DNA of 64,000 nucleotides from the NCBI GenBank assembly GCA_029215795.1, contig JARDYH010000003.1:104874609-104938608 (forward strand), in the 5' to 3' direction. This DNA comes from Anniella stebbinsi (taxonomy: Eukaryota > Chordata > Lepidosauria > Squamata > Anniellidae). A model generated the notes under the pieces. The model was not told the origin of the DNA and ran no database searches. It saw only the letters and a list, made by a program, of their open reading frames with translations. Position 1 is the first letter of the stretch; each line of letters opens with the position of its first letter. Both the position numbers and the translations under genes were made by a program. This document shows, one piece after another, positions 25,500 to 36,999 of the stretch.

Positions 25500-25633
25500 G
25501 GATGCAACCCCTATACATGTTTAGATAGAAAAGAGGCCTACAACTCCCAGCATTCCCCAGCCAGCATGGGGAACAGCTGGCTGGGGAATGCTGGAAGTTG
25601 TAGGCCTTTTTTCTGTTTAAACATGCATAGGAT
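25500..25633. mobile_element. Foldback MITE in the LRP6 3' UTR
   Basis: Two arms of about 50 bases (25514–25564 and 25577–25627) are near-perfect inverted repeats around a 12-base loop. Key blocks are ATACATGTTTAGATAGAAAA, GGCCTACAACTCCCAGCATT and the inverse AATGCTGGAAGTTGTAGGCC. The same element is at 35691–35824. Confidence 0.75.
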
Positions 25634-26082
25634 TTTCCCTTAAATTGCAATCTCTTCCCCACCCCACCTCTTTTTCTTTCCTGCTTGGAGGAAAATTACC
25701 CCTACCCTATGCAATTCAGTTTAGAAGAAAGGTTCTGTTGGAAGTTCCTCCCCACCTGTATATTTAATTGCTATGTGGTTTGAGGGGGCAATTCCAGCCT
25801 ATAGGGAGGGGAAGGTTAATCCTTCCAACCCCAACTGTAATTCTTCTTGAAAATCGCCTCCATCAAAGGCAATTAAGGTGAAAGAAAGAAATCTTCCATT
25901 GGCATCAATGGGCACTCAGGTCCCTGGGCCAGGAACCCAGACCTAGCAATGCCCCTGGTGGCAATCTTATCAGATGTGATTGCACCTGCATTACATAATT
26001 ATTTACTGAACTAAACATGCAAACCATGAAATTGAGATGGATGTCTTCAAACAATTGGTCATACAGTGGGCAGTTGCAATTG

Positions 26083-26245
26083 GCCACACCTTGGTGTCTT
26101 GCAACTGCGTATTTCTGGGTTGGAAATTTGTGGACTCAATGCTGGCCTGCAACTCCCTAGCCAGCATAGCCAAATGGTGGGGATGATGGAAGTTGCAGCC
26201 CAACAACATTTAGAGGACCACATGTTCCCCACCCCTGGTGTATTT
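26083..26245. mobile_element. hAT-like MITE (TACAACTCCCA family), copy 1
   Basis: Contains 'cctgcaactccctagccag … ggatgatggaagttgcag' as an inverted pair and ends 'ttagaggaccacatgttccc'. Related copies at 33365–33510 and 48545–48670. This family is very common in squamate genomes as far as I know. Confidence 0.55.
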
Positions 26246-27496
26246 GGAAACACAAGTCACCTTTTCATACTTGATTAGCTGGGGAAGATACCAGTGTAAC
26301 ATCAGTGTAGCCACAGCATCCATAATTGCTATGTAAAGTATGGAGCAGTTCTTACTTGTTACCTTGCCAGTAGCGGTTAAACATTTTCAGGCTCCAAACA
26401 TTCCTTCCTTTTGAATCTGTACATTTTGGGCTTTGTTTGTTTTCTGTTACATTTCAGTCGTCAGAAGCTCATTTTTACTTCAGCTCTATGGGCGATCATG
26501 GCATTTGGAAATCTAATGAAAATGAACTGTTTGCCTGAAGACAACCAAAAAGACTTGAATCCCAATCCTCAGTGTATCAAATTGGAAGTAAATTTCATTG
26601 AGCTTAATGAAATTTACTTTCAAACAATTGTCAGGATTGCAGCACACATTTTGAAATCGTTCTCGGGCTTCGGGTTCAAAGGCCAGCTTGCACAACATTT
26701 GCAAGAGTGTTGGATAGCAGGAGCTTCATTTCAGATCCTTGACATTCTGTAGTTGTCCATTTGGCTCTTTGGACAGGAAAGAATTCTATGGGGGTCTCCT
26801 GGAAAAAAGGATATGTTATAAGCAATAAGGAAAGTCCCCCACAATACCCAGCGTGTGAAGAATATTGAAAGCTGAACAGACGCTAACATGCTGTCAGGAT
26901 ATGACGGCTTAGTGCTGTTTACACCATTCTGACTGGGAGTTAGCATGCATAAACTTGCACTGGGGAATTCAGAATATTGCATTGCTTTATCTCAATCCAA
27001 ATGCTTGTACTGCATCAGCAACAATCTTTTCTTCTTGCAAAGTATGCGTTTGTGCCAATTTTTGTTATGAGGTGGTTGAGCTTATGCCGTGGTATCTTCT
27101 TTCTGTGACAGAACCAGGGTCCCTTGCCTCCTATGCAGATTCATTTAGAAGAATTAGCTCTTTGCTTTTGGATGATAGACAGCTGTCAATTTCAGGGGTG
27201 CACACAACGCAAATCCTGGAAAGAAAGTAGCCTAACATTGGCTTATGCCAAATGCTAGCTTGACTCAAATCAGTAACATTTCAACAGGGTAACCTGTTTC
27301 TCATATCTGTAGGAATTGTACTCTAAAACAAATCAATCCTAAGGTTAAGTTACTGTTGAGGAGAAGCAGGTGTTCTAAGCTTGCTCCACCATTAATACAA
27401 TGAAATGGGGTGTCCTGGGTAGTCATCTTGCACAATTTCACTTGCACGATTTCACTTGCAGCTGTGTAATGCAACTTTGTCTTTTTCCTGTAACAT

Positions 27497-27785
27497 AACG
27501 GGCCTGTTCGTAAATCATGCTAAGCCACTATGGGTTAAATTAACACCCCGGACTTAGTGGCATGTGTGTGGGTGGCCATTTTGAATATTCAACCTATGAC
27601 CACAGCTTATCTTGTTGTGTGAAACTGGCAAGGGCGAGTCCCTGGCGTGGTTAACAAACCTCATGACTCGACAAGTTGTGGCCCTTTCTTGAATAGGTAA
27701 ATTGGTGCCCCCTGGTGGCTTTCTATTAGCAGTGGGTGCCATGGCTCATCATGACTCAAATAAGCCACAACGAGCTTTGAGGGTG
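27497..27785. mobile_element. AACCATGG-family palindromic MITE in LRP6 3' UTR
   Basis: 'ctaagccactatgggttaa … agcttatcttgttgtgtgaa … gacaagttgtggcc … aataagccacaacgagc' forms multiple inverted pairs in the style of the copy at 9836. Confidence 0.4.
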
Positions 27786-29757
27786 CACTCCCAATTTTTT
27801 ATTGTGCCTAATGTACTTTTGCGTATAACATACTCATCAGAGGCAGTAGTCCCTTCTCGTCCACTGAATGAGGAGTTACTTTTTCTTGAGAACACAAAAA
27901 GTCAAGGTAGCCACATTGACCAAAAGAAAAATGCTAGTATCCACAATACTTTTGTGAGGCCAATTCAAAGGGCACAAAATACTGTGCAAGAACTTGAAAG
28001 CTTGCACAGCATTTTGTGACCTTTAAGTTGGCCTAATAAAGATATTATGTATTTATACTTCAGTACTTCAGTATTTTCCTTCTGGATTTTTTTCTCTTGG
28101 TGGGCAGCATTTCCTCTGGGTTCTATTGCTCACAGTTTTGTCCAGCTGTCACATGTGATTTTTATGGGGGATGCATGAGTTTGTATTCACTCCACCACTA
28201 TGTGAAGACAATCCTTGATTGGACACATACTGTTCCACGTACTTCAGAGGTCAAGTGCTCACATTTTAAGACACGGTTGTCTAACATTTACCATGGTATT
28301 CAATTGCATGACTATTACAGGAAGTCCATATACCTTCTTAGAGGAATAAACTATCCTGATTTCAGCTCTTTCTAATCTTCTCTAGAATGATAAAGGCCAA
28401 CAGTCTAGTTAATGTTGCTCTAGTAAATACATTGTAGAATATTTACCAGAAAAACAAGCTTTATGCTTGATTTTATAGCCACAAAAACATAGGAATGTTT
28501 AATTTGGTTTGCAGCAGACAGTTTCTATCAGAAAAGCAAAAATCCCAGAAATACTGTTTATTGCATCTGGAAACTAATTTTAAACAAGCAGAGTTTTGCG
28601 CCTGAGCCATCTTCTTTCAGTGTTAGAGTCTATTTTTTGGAAGTTTTGCTTTAAAATTGTTGTGTTCTAAAGGCTGGGGGATACATGATGACAATCAATT
28701 AAGAATGCTAGCTTTTATTTTAAGAGATTTCAAGTAAGCCCTCTGCTTTTAAAAAACCAAATGGATAGTGGAATAAGAATAATGGATTTTGCTAAACATA
28801 AAATTATGTTTCAATTTTTCTCTAATGCAACTGAGATAAATTGAACACAATTACAAAACATTGCATACCAAATTACACTTCAGAGCACAATTCAAACTAG
28901 GTATGTTTACAAAGTCCCACTCTTAAGGGGGCCTATAGGTAAGTATGCATAGGGATTGTAGCCTTAAGCACTTTTGAATTCCATTAATTTCAGTGGGAGA
29001 GAGATGCACATATTTAAATCTTCCCCATTGAAATCAATGGGACTAAAAGAGCATTTTTGGCCTATACACGTACTACCTTAAATTCCAGTTATATTTGACG
29101 TCAAAGATTGAAAGTATCTGTTAACAGAAATGGTTGGTCTTACTCAAACAGCACCTGAGGTGTTTGCAGCTAAAATTATAAACCTAAAAAATCTATTTGT
29201 AAATATGCATGATCTGAAATTTATTTGCTTATGCTGTTGTTTCAACCTCTGGTATTTTGATCCCAAGTCCTGAAAATTCTTCTGACCAAAGTCAGTGCAA
29301 TATACATTAAGGAATTTGCCTGGCATCCATCCCAAACCTTAAAGACTAGATGCAGTGTATACTGTGGTGCTGTATACGTTAGCCAACCAGGGGAAAAGGC
29401 AAGATATCTTCATATATAAGGAGGATACTATCTAGCATAAGCTGAACAAGCCTTGTTTGCAAGTGAAGGATCTGGTGCTGCTTTTAGTCTTTTCAGTGTT
29501 CTCATTTTTTGTAATTTTTAATCTCTTCCCTTTGTTGTTTTTTGTTTAAATCCAGCTAGTGTGTTAATAGAGTTTTGTACAATGGTGCTTTGCAAGGATG
29601 TCTTATAATGACCAACATTTGGTCAATCCCTACTCACTCATTCACTAACACTTGTTTTGTATTGTAAAATAAAAGTGATTTACTTGCAAGCTGTATATAA
29701 CTTTGTACAAAGTTCCCCACCCTTTTTTTCAATATTACCATACATGGAGTTGTAACA

Positions 29758-29802
29758 AATAAAATGTTGATTTTTTTATAATAAACTTGAGTGGAAAATA
29801 AA
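29758..29802 (+). promoter_or_regulatory. LRP6: LRP6 polyadenylation signal cluster
   Basis: Three AATAAA hexamers lie within 45 bases (29758, 29780, 29797), followed by a T-rich stretch (aattttgttcattc). After this point the sequence changes to repeat-rich intergenic DNA, and a Helitron-like copy starts at 30083. This is the best candidate for the distal LRP6 cleavage site. Confidence 0.65.
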
Positions 29803-30082
29803 TTTTGTTCATTCTAGTGATCGTATGTAGGGACTTCGATTTAAACGAACAAAATTGAAAGGGCAACATGATACACAGAGAGCCAAATTATGAGAAGTGT
29901 GTATCATGAACACCTGTGCCTGAAGTGTGTACTGCATCAGACTTCAACCTCATTGATCCCTCAGTTCTGCATTGCAACTTGGGAGCAATAAAACAAGCTA
30001 AATTTGTCTATAAAATGGAGAGGAGGACATGGACCATGTAAGCTGCCTGGGTTCTTTGCAAGAGGGGAAAAGGGGCTATAAA

Positions 30083-30855
30083 TCTCAACCTATAAAGTGG
30101 AAAGTATGTGTGTTTTCATTTATGTCCGGAAATGTTTACCCACTTCCGGATGAGTTAGAAACTTGAAGTTTGGCATGCTGATAGGTCTGGTTGTACAATG
30201 TATCAGAAAAATATGAAAGCACAAACTTTTGGGTTTTAAGTATTTTTAAAGAATTTAATTTAAAAAACTTAGGCTTATGCCTATAACTCCCAGCATGCCT
30301 TGCGTGGGAGGCCAGACTTACTGGCCTTTGGTGGCCATTGTGAGTGTGCAGATGGGTGGCTGCTGCATGCCTTCCACAACCTAGACTTATTAGGTTGGTC
30401 TTGAGTAGTCAACCCAATCCCACATAAAAGGAAACAACCCACATAAATGGGTTGTGTCTATGTGCGGTGCCTCCTCCCACCCACCATGCATGCTTTTAAA
30501 ATCATAACTAGACACAACAGCATGACTGAGAGGCTGAACTCTGAACATGCTGAAAGGTATCTTGTCCTGATAGTGATGTTTTCTTAGAATCTGGGGGAAA
30601 TGTGTGTGCAGCCTTCACCCTTGAGGAGGGAGGGGAAGCGCTCTGTGCATGCCCAGAAACAGCTACAATGAAGGGGGCAAGGGCCAGGCCCTGGCCCTCC
30701 AGTACAGGCTCCTGATTAAGCACCTGTTGGATGAGAAGCACAAGCCGAGACAGTCCTAGCAGGACTTGGGCAGAGCTGGGCACGTCCACTGACATCCGCT
30801 TACCTCCACTCTTTGGCGATGGTACTCCTCGATGCTCTATCGATGAGCAGCATTG
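30083..30855 (+). mobile_element. Helitron-like copy, 5' portion
   Basis: Begins TCTCAACCTATAAAG after an A, then 'gtggaaagtatgtgtg' and 'gtccggaaatgtttaccca'. It runs with high similarity, in opposite orientation, to 15945–16714 up to about 30855 (…'ggtactcctcgatgctctat'). No hairpin/CTAG end follows, so the 3' side is missing. The 122-residue minus-strand open frame 30876–30508 is part of it and has no recognisable function. Confidence 0.6.
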
Positions 30856-31384
30856 GCAATGAGAGAAGAAAAGCACCTCTCAGAGGACTCGGGCACCTGT
30901 GGGCTGGGAAAGGCATGCTTTCCTCTCCAGTGATAGAGATGGAATGCTTTCTGGGCTAAATACAAGGATGTATTTTTGCATTTGAGAAAGCATACAAAAT
31001 TTTGATGAATGAAAGATCAATCTCCTTCATTGGTAAATGTAATAAAGTGCTAAGATGTTTCAAAGCACAGGTCATTGTGTTCTACAAGAAAGTGCATTCT
31101 CTATAGGGATAAACAGAGCTACCTTATTAACCTGAAGAAGTAGATTTGGGTCCATAGAGAAACTCTTCTTAACTATGGGAGGTTGGAAAGATAGATCAAC
31201 TCCCTTCGTATTTGGTATTTTAATACCATCCCAATTCTCAGTAGTTGGCTTAGGGAGGGAAGCAGAGGTTTCCCTTTTCATAACAGATATAAGAGTATCT
31301 ACATTATTTGAAATTCTTTTGAGCTCTTTATAAATATTTTTAAGGCCACCAAATTACATTGCCCTGCTAGAAGTGCACTGTCAC
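30856..31384. other. Intergenic, nothing recognised
   Basis: Between the Helitron-like copy and an L2 3' end. No gene or repeat was recognised. Confidence 0.4.
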
Positions 31385-32010
31385 GAAGAGAAGTAATAGT
31401 CTTACTTCTGGCCAACGAGACCATATTACGCCAGTCCTTTTCCAACTTCACTGGCTGCTGATCCAGGTCCGGGCCCAATTCAAAGTGCTGGTACTAACAT
31501 CTAAAGCCCTAAACGGCTTGGGGCCAGGATATCTAAAGGAACGCCTCCTCCCATATGTACCTGCCCGGACCCTAAGATCATCTACAGGGGTCCTTCTCCG
31601 TGAGCCCCTGCCAAAGGAAGTGAGGCAGGTGGCCACTAGGAGGAGGGCTTTCTCCGCTGTGGCACCCCGGCTGTGGAATGAGCTCCCCAGAGAGGTTCGC
31701 CTGGCACCTACTTGGTACTCTTTTTGTCGCCAGGTGAAGACCTTTTTATTCTCCCAGTATTTTAACAGTTAAATTAACTCAATTTAATCCTTGCTGTTTT
31801 AAATTTGTATTTTAATCTGTATTAATTCCTGCTGCTTGGTTTTATTCTGGTTGTGTTTTTATATTGTATGTTATTCTGTGTTTTTAGATTGTGCCTTGTT
31901 TTATATATTTTTAAATGATTTCATGGTTTTAATTTTTGTGAACCGCCCAGAGAGCTTTGGCTATGGGGCGGTATAAAAATGCAATAAATAAATAAATAAA
32001 TAATAAATTA
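31385..32010 (+). mobile_element. L2 LINE 3' end with tail
   Basis: Open stretch 31485–31772 encodes VLTSKALNGLGPGYLKERLL, RSSTGVLLREPLPKEVRQVA and RAFSAVAPRLWNELPREVRL, then 3' UTR, the box 'cccagagagctttggctat' and a (TAAA)n tail (31984–32010). Same subfamily as the 5918–7430 copy, which lacks this 3' end. Confidence 0.87.
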
Positions 32011-32860
32011 ATATTCTCATATCTGCTCCCACTTGCATGGTTATTAGTAGTAGTATTTCTGGTATGTGGTTGCTGGAGCTCAACACTTTCAGTTTCTAAA
32101 ACATCAAATCTATTAAAAGTAGGAATTGTAGGTTTACTGTCATCTAATACTGACCTATCAGATCTAAAAAAAATTTAATTTTAAGCTGTTTGGTATGAGG
32201 GGGAGAAGACTAATTAGAATTACTTTGGGAACGCTTTTTGGAACCCATTTCATTTAACATTCAAATAACAATTAAAATATCCAGACCTAAGTATATATAT
32301 GAGTACATATAATCAAACACTAAACCCCCAGGAATTAAATTTTCAAACAAACAAACAATGCTTTAGCAAATATTTAACCTAAAATCTGTTCGTTCGTCTG
32401 GAGCCTGCAGATCCCAAGTGAAATAATAAACTAACAGGAGCACAAGAGACAGAAGGACATTCCCCCACCATATAAGAAGGAATATAGTTATAATGTGGAT
32501 GAGGCAGACCAGTTCTGCCTTAAGTTCCTGATACCAACGGCTGTGTAAAATTTGCCTCTAAAAAGCTGCTTAATAAATCAAAGGTCCCAAAGAAAACCTC
32601 AAACTGAGGCTCAAAACTAAAATGAGCAAAAGTTCTTTTTATTTCTCTCCTAACTCCTCGAGGCCTCTTCAGGATCACTTCCTTTCACTCCACAAACTGA
32701 AATTTGTCAAAAGAGTATCACAGCTTTCCAAGTACACCTTTCCTGTCCAGCCCCCTGTAAATGAGTTAGGCATGTTCTCTTCTTGGTCAAGGTGTAAACG
32801 CTTTAGGGCAGTAATAAACTCGTTGAACTGCAATTCCAAAGCATCAACCAGATGACCCAG

Positions 32861-32862
<2 letters not shown>
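32011..32862. other. Intergenic, nothing recognised
   Basis: Sequence between the L2 tail and the (GT)n. No gene or clear repeat was recognised on either strand. Confidence 0.4.

Positions 32863-32905
<43 letters not shown>
32863..32905. repeat. (GT)n microsatellite
   Basis: About 21 uninterrupted GT units. Confidence 0.95.
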
Positions 32906-32909
<4 letters not shown>

Positions 32910-32997
32910 TGGACACAAAATGTGCAGTTGGGAAAAATAATGTGCAGTTGGAAGTCTGATAATGTGGGGTGTGACGAGGCATTTGTGCAGTTGGAAA
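32902..32997. repeat. Degenerate TGTGCAGTTGG minisatellite
   Basis: TGTGCAGTTGG(A/G) occurs at 32902, 32921, 32941 and about 32983, growing out of the (GT)n end. Spacing is about 19, 20 and 42 bases. Confidence 0.75.
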
Positions 32998-33364
32998 ATT
33001 TGCTTTAAACCCCCCGAGATGACCTGCTTCCTGGGAGCGACGAACAGCTCTAATCTCATTTGAAAGGAGTTCAAGACAGCCAAACTAAACCTTTTCTGCT
33101 CCTCTGTCACTTTGATGAGATGATGCATTATGGAGGGATTGTGGGGAGTGAGCAGTATATTTTGCATAAACACATTTTAAGAAAAAAACGTTGGTTCTTT
33201 GAAGGGCAGGCTATTGCCCAAAAGTTGAAAGTGCCTGGCACATGCTCTGGTTCTACATCTGTAATGAATAGCGCCCCTTTTGTTATCAATCATGGTGGTA
33301 TATATAAGAGATCTGTGTGAGAGAGAAGTACTGGGCAGACCCTGTATTTGGCAAGGATATAGAA

Positions 33365-33510
33365 CAGTGTTCCCCCCTCTTGCTTCCCTCCAGTTGTTTG
33401 AGGTTACAACTCCCAGCATTGCTGACCATGGGACATACTGATGTGCAATGCTGGGAGTTGTAGTCCAACACCTTTGGAGGGCACCAGGTTGGGGAAGGGC
33501 TGCTCTAAAC
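33365..33510. mobile_element. hAT-like MITE (TACAACTCCCA family), copy 2
   Basis: An inverted pair: 'gttacaactcccagcattg' and 'caatgctgggagttgtagtc'. Outer parts 'cagtgttcccccctc' and 'gagggcaccaggttgggga' are the partly matching ends. Confidence 0.65.
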
Positions 33511-33871
33511 AAAAAAAGAGAAGTAGGTGGCCCTAAGTTGTTCATCATGAGTTTTCCACAACCCCACAGTCACCTCTGCATATCATATTCTCCATCCTGT
33601 CCTCATGGTTTATCTGCTTTGCGAGAATGAGAATTTCACTTGCACTGTCTGGCTCCTTAGAGAGGATGTGGAGTTAAGGTTTGTGAGCCTTAACTCCCAA
33701 TTTCCCTGCTTTTTGGTGCTTGGTTGGAATCTGTAGAGCCTTAACATTGTTTTTGTAAACCGTAGGTTTTTTGTTCAATGAATATTTATTAAACATGGAT
33801 TTCTGTACTGTGTGTGTAAGTCATTTCAAGGCTGCTTTTTTGCAGCAGGAAACAACCTATGGATTTAATTA

Positions 33872-33873
<2 letters not shown>

Positions 33874-33919
<46 letters not shown>
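33874..33919. repeat. (ATC)n microsatellite
   Basis: Fifteen CAT/ATC units flanked on both sides by 'tatggattt'. The serine-run open frame here is only this repeat. Confidence 0.95.
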
Positions 33920-35599
33920 TATGGATTTCTTAAAAGGATCTCCAAGCTCCATAATTATCCCTCCATAATTACACTCCAGCATGTCCATTAAAACAAGGAA
34001 TAAAAACACTCCATCCTCTCCTCTCTCCCCACCCCATGACATGGAGGATTATCATGGATTTCTAATTTGTCATACAACAAAGCAGATTTCACATAGTTTA
34101 ATAGTTGTTCCCATTTCCCAGAGAACCCTGTTTTTGCAGGGAAAGGGTCTGAATTTTTGCGCCCTTATCAAACTACCATTATTATTTCTTTATTCAAGGG
34201 CTGATAACATGGTCTTCGGGCTATTATTTCCCATGGCAGCTAACAGCACCGGTCTCAGCTCTCCCACCATCTGAGGCAGGAGAGAGCACATGTGCTGCCT
34301 TCACCCATCATTGCTGCCACAAGGTACAGAAAGGAAAGGCAATGAACTTTGATCGCTGTCGTCTAGCTTTCAAAGTCTTTGAAGCACTTCTAATTGTTTC
34401 AAGTATGATATAATTAATATTGTCAGAGGTAGGCTTAAGAGTTCCGTTTTCCCAAGCAACTGGAATTCTCCCAAGACATTTCAACAAACATTAAAAGGGG
34501 ATTCATGTGCAATGTTCTTAAATCTCTCCATTCCTAGGGCTGCAATGTTCTTATGGTTTTTCTAAGTTTTTGCAATGTTTTTAGCTACCTAGAAAGGAGA
34601 ACTTCAGAAATTGCAATTACACCATGAAAAAAAATGATGGGGTGAATTACATAGTACAATTCTTCCTGGACTGTATCACTTCTGATTGAAGGTAGGGTCA
34701 TCACATATTTGAATGCTCACCCACATAAAATTTGGCTCACACACAGGAAATTGGACAGTCAGCTAGACTAAGCTAAAATCCTGTCCTTGATGTACCAGAT
34801 TTTGCATCTGCAAGGAAATTTTCATATGGAGAAATATTAAAACAAATATTCAACCCCTCACCTGGTCTGAAGTGGTCCAGTTCAGTGACGCCAGGTGATT
34901 CTCCACCATTGTGTGTTTCATCCCTCCAAGTGATGCAACAATGAACAAATTGTAGCTGATAATACTTCTCTTTCTGTGCACTATTAAAAGTCCATCGCTC
35001 TAGGGACTCTTCCCAGACTGAACCCATCAATCCTACATCCTCAGACCCCTTTTTGGCCCACTTTATGTTGTTATTTTCCACTTACACCTTTACAAATGCC
35101 TCACGAAGAAAAGTATTAAGAGACGTTCTGCCTAAATAAGGCATCATCGAAGTCTGTTAAGCAAAAGAACTAGAATGTCACAACAGAGCTGGTGTCAGGT
35201 TGGTCTTCTGTGGGCCTCCAGCACCATACTAGTGGGTCCTCTTGCAAAATGAAGATGGCAGCAGCCTGTCACTTCTCTTCTTAGTGCCTAGCTGAGCATG
35301 CATCCCCCAAATAAATGTACCAGGCCAGATGGTGGCAACAGGAAGGACAGGTGGAGGGGCTCAGAAGCTTAGAAGGTTAGGTGGCTGCAGCTGCCACCAT
35401 TACACCAGACTGCCTATGGGCACTGGGATAATGATGATGGCAAAGCTGCTTCACCCGATTCTTCTTTGTTGAGAGGAAGAAGAACAAAGGGGGAAGGAAT
35501 GACAGCATCAGCCCCAGCGTGCCTTCCTTGGCCCCTGGATGCCGGCATTTGCCCCACCATGCTGAATGCTGACACTTGGCCTATGTCGAGTCTGCCATG
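33920..35599. other. Intergenic between LRP6 and BCL2L14 3' ends
   Basis: No recognisable gene or strong repeat. It contains candidate minus-strand polyadenylation hexamers near 34079 and 34189 that could serve a long BCL2L14 3' UTR. Confidence 0.4.
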
Positions 35600-35924
35600 A
35601 CTAATGTAATATACTCCAGCCTCAGAAAACATTGGACAGAAATCATTGGACATGCACACGAATAACCATGCCACTATTGAAGCGACTAAGAGTGCAACCC
35701 TATGCATGTTTAGAAAGGGAAATGTCCTACAATTCCCAGCAGGCCCCAGCCAGCACAGCTGGATGGAGGGATGCTGGAAGTTGTAAGACTTCTTTCTGTA
35801 TAAACATGCATAAAATTGTGCCCCAGCTCTTTTAAAGTTTTTGAGGGGATGATTTCCCTGTTGTTCCACATTCCAAACAACTACTCCAAATTAAGGAACA
35901 TCTTCTGAAAGACACGTTCTTTCA
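35600..35924 (-). other. BCL2L14: BCL2L14 3' UTR (end not resolved) containing a foldback MITE
   Basis: Sequence after the BCL2L14 stop. A 130-base palindromic MITE lies 100 bases downstream (35691–35824). I see no AATAAA on the minus strand close by; candidates read on that strand lie near 34079 and 34189, so the true 3' end may be 1.5–2 kb downstream. The lower limit given is arbitrary. Confidence 0.4.
35691..35824. mobile_element. Foldback MITE downstream of BCL2L14 stop
   Basis: Same family as 25500–25633: 'tatgcatgtttagaaaggga … tcctacaattcccagcaggc … gggatgctggaagttgtaag … ctgtataaacatgcataaaa'. The arms are more diverged than in the LRP6 copy. It starts 100 bases past the BCL2L14 stop codon. 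Confidence 0.7.
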
Positions 35925-35966
35925 TTATTCCACATCTTCCTCATCTCGTAATCCTAACGCTTTTTC
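35925..35966 (-). CDS. BCL2L14: BCL2L14 terminal coding exon
   Basis: Acceptor ttcttcgtcatttccag, then EKALGLRDEEDVE and TAA (stop 35925–35927). It follows QGGW of the previous exon in phase 0 and matches the short acidic C-terminus of vertebrate Bcl-G (EK-L-G…EE.). With this exon the five exons give 990 coding bases and a 329-residue protein, close to the human length of about 327. No C-terminal membrane anchor is present. The short length is the main reason for less than full confidence. Confidence 0.85.
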   Translation of the reverse strand, partial: EKALGLRDEEDVE

Positions 35967-36544
35967 CTGGAAATGACGAAGAAAGTGAATCAGTGAGGTT
36001 TGTACAGTTCTGAATATTTTTGATTTCAGTTCACAGTAGAGAAAGAGAGTCATCCGAGTAGTAAGCAAAGAGACCCAAATACATATTGACATTTTCATAT
36101 AAATTAATGCACAACTTGTAACACACCACCACACACAATCTCTAGGAGACATCCTGTTTATTTATTTATTCTTAAAATTTAGATATTGGAGGGGTGGGCA
36201 ATTAGCAACCTATGGACTAAATGAAGACCCCTGGTCTCTAGTGTGGCCCCACCCTAACCCACTGAAATTCAATGCCATGACACAGACGGAGACAAAAACA
36301 TTGTCAGCAAACCACAACAGAGACTAAAAAGGGAGACATTTTGGTTGTAAACAAACTAAATTTGTCCCATTTCAGCCTCCGTTGCAACTCGCTGTCAAAA
36401 GTCAGGGGCAAACTGCCAATGTTTTTTTGTCTCACACTGCCAAATTCCAGCAGCACAGCAGTAGGCAGGTTGCCTGACAGGCTGGAAATTGACCTCCAGA
36501 CCCCTCAAAGTTGCCCTGATATTCCACCTTATTTGCTAAAAAAA

Positions 36545-36985
36545 AACCATCAAGGCAATGTACAGCCATTTTAAACAATATAACCTTAACATAATAAAGA
36601 ATAAGAACAACAAAACCAGCAAAATGTTATAACATTAAGACAACTAAATAATTTAAAAGACTAAATTAAGATGTGTCTTCACAGCCTTTCTAAAAGCCAA
36701 GTGAGTGAGGGCCAATCACAGTTCTTAAAGGGCCCTGCATAGTCTGGGAACGACACAGGAGAAAGACCTTTCATGCATACCTGACAAACGAGCCTCTGTG
36801 GGAAATGGTGCCCTCAAAAGAGCCTCTCGTGCAGAACTGAGCAGGTTCACAACAAGAGCAGTCCCTGTGATAGTCCAGCCCTAAGCTGTTTAGGTCTTTA
36901 AAGGTCAAGACCGAAAGTTTGAATTGAGTTCAGAAAGCATTTAGCAACCAGCACAGGTCTTTCAAGACACGTGTAACATGCACTG
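36545..36985 (-). mobile_element. L2 LINE 3' end, degenerate
   Basis: Minus strand: 'ctaagctgtttaggtcttta' (KALNGL region), 'gagcctctcgtgcagaactg', 'catagtctgggaacgacac' (LWN region) and A-rich 3' UTR to 36560. Heavily mutated copy in the last BCL2L14 intron. Confidence 0.6.
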
Positions 36986-36999
36986 GTTAGCACCAGAGC

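Larger units (their letters stand above)
23265..29820 (+). other. LRP6: LRP6 3' UTR (inferred extent)
   Basis: From the LRP6 stop to the AATAAA cluster at 29758–29802 there is no other gene, and the sequence is AT-rich and UTR-like. The stretch carries a GAG microsatellite (about 23636–23659), a (TG)n (24299–24323), a foldback MITE (25500–25633), a hAT-like MITE (26083–26245), a palindromic AACCATGG-type element (27497–27785) and a short SINE/MITE-like repeat (28920–29050). An earlier AATAAA near 24128 could give a shorter form. The extent is an inference: no transcript data are available. Confidence 0.65.

Noticed and set aside
33771..33968. Open frame with a serine run
   Set aside because: Only the (ATC)n microsatellite translated.
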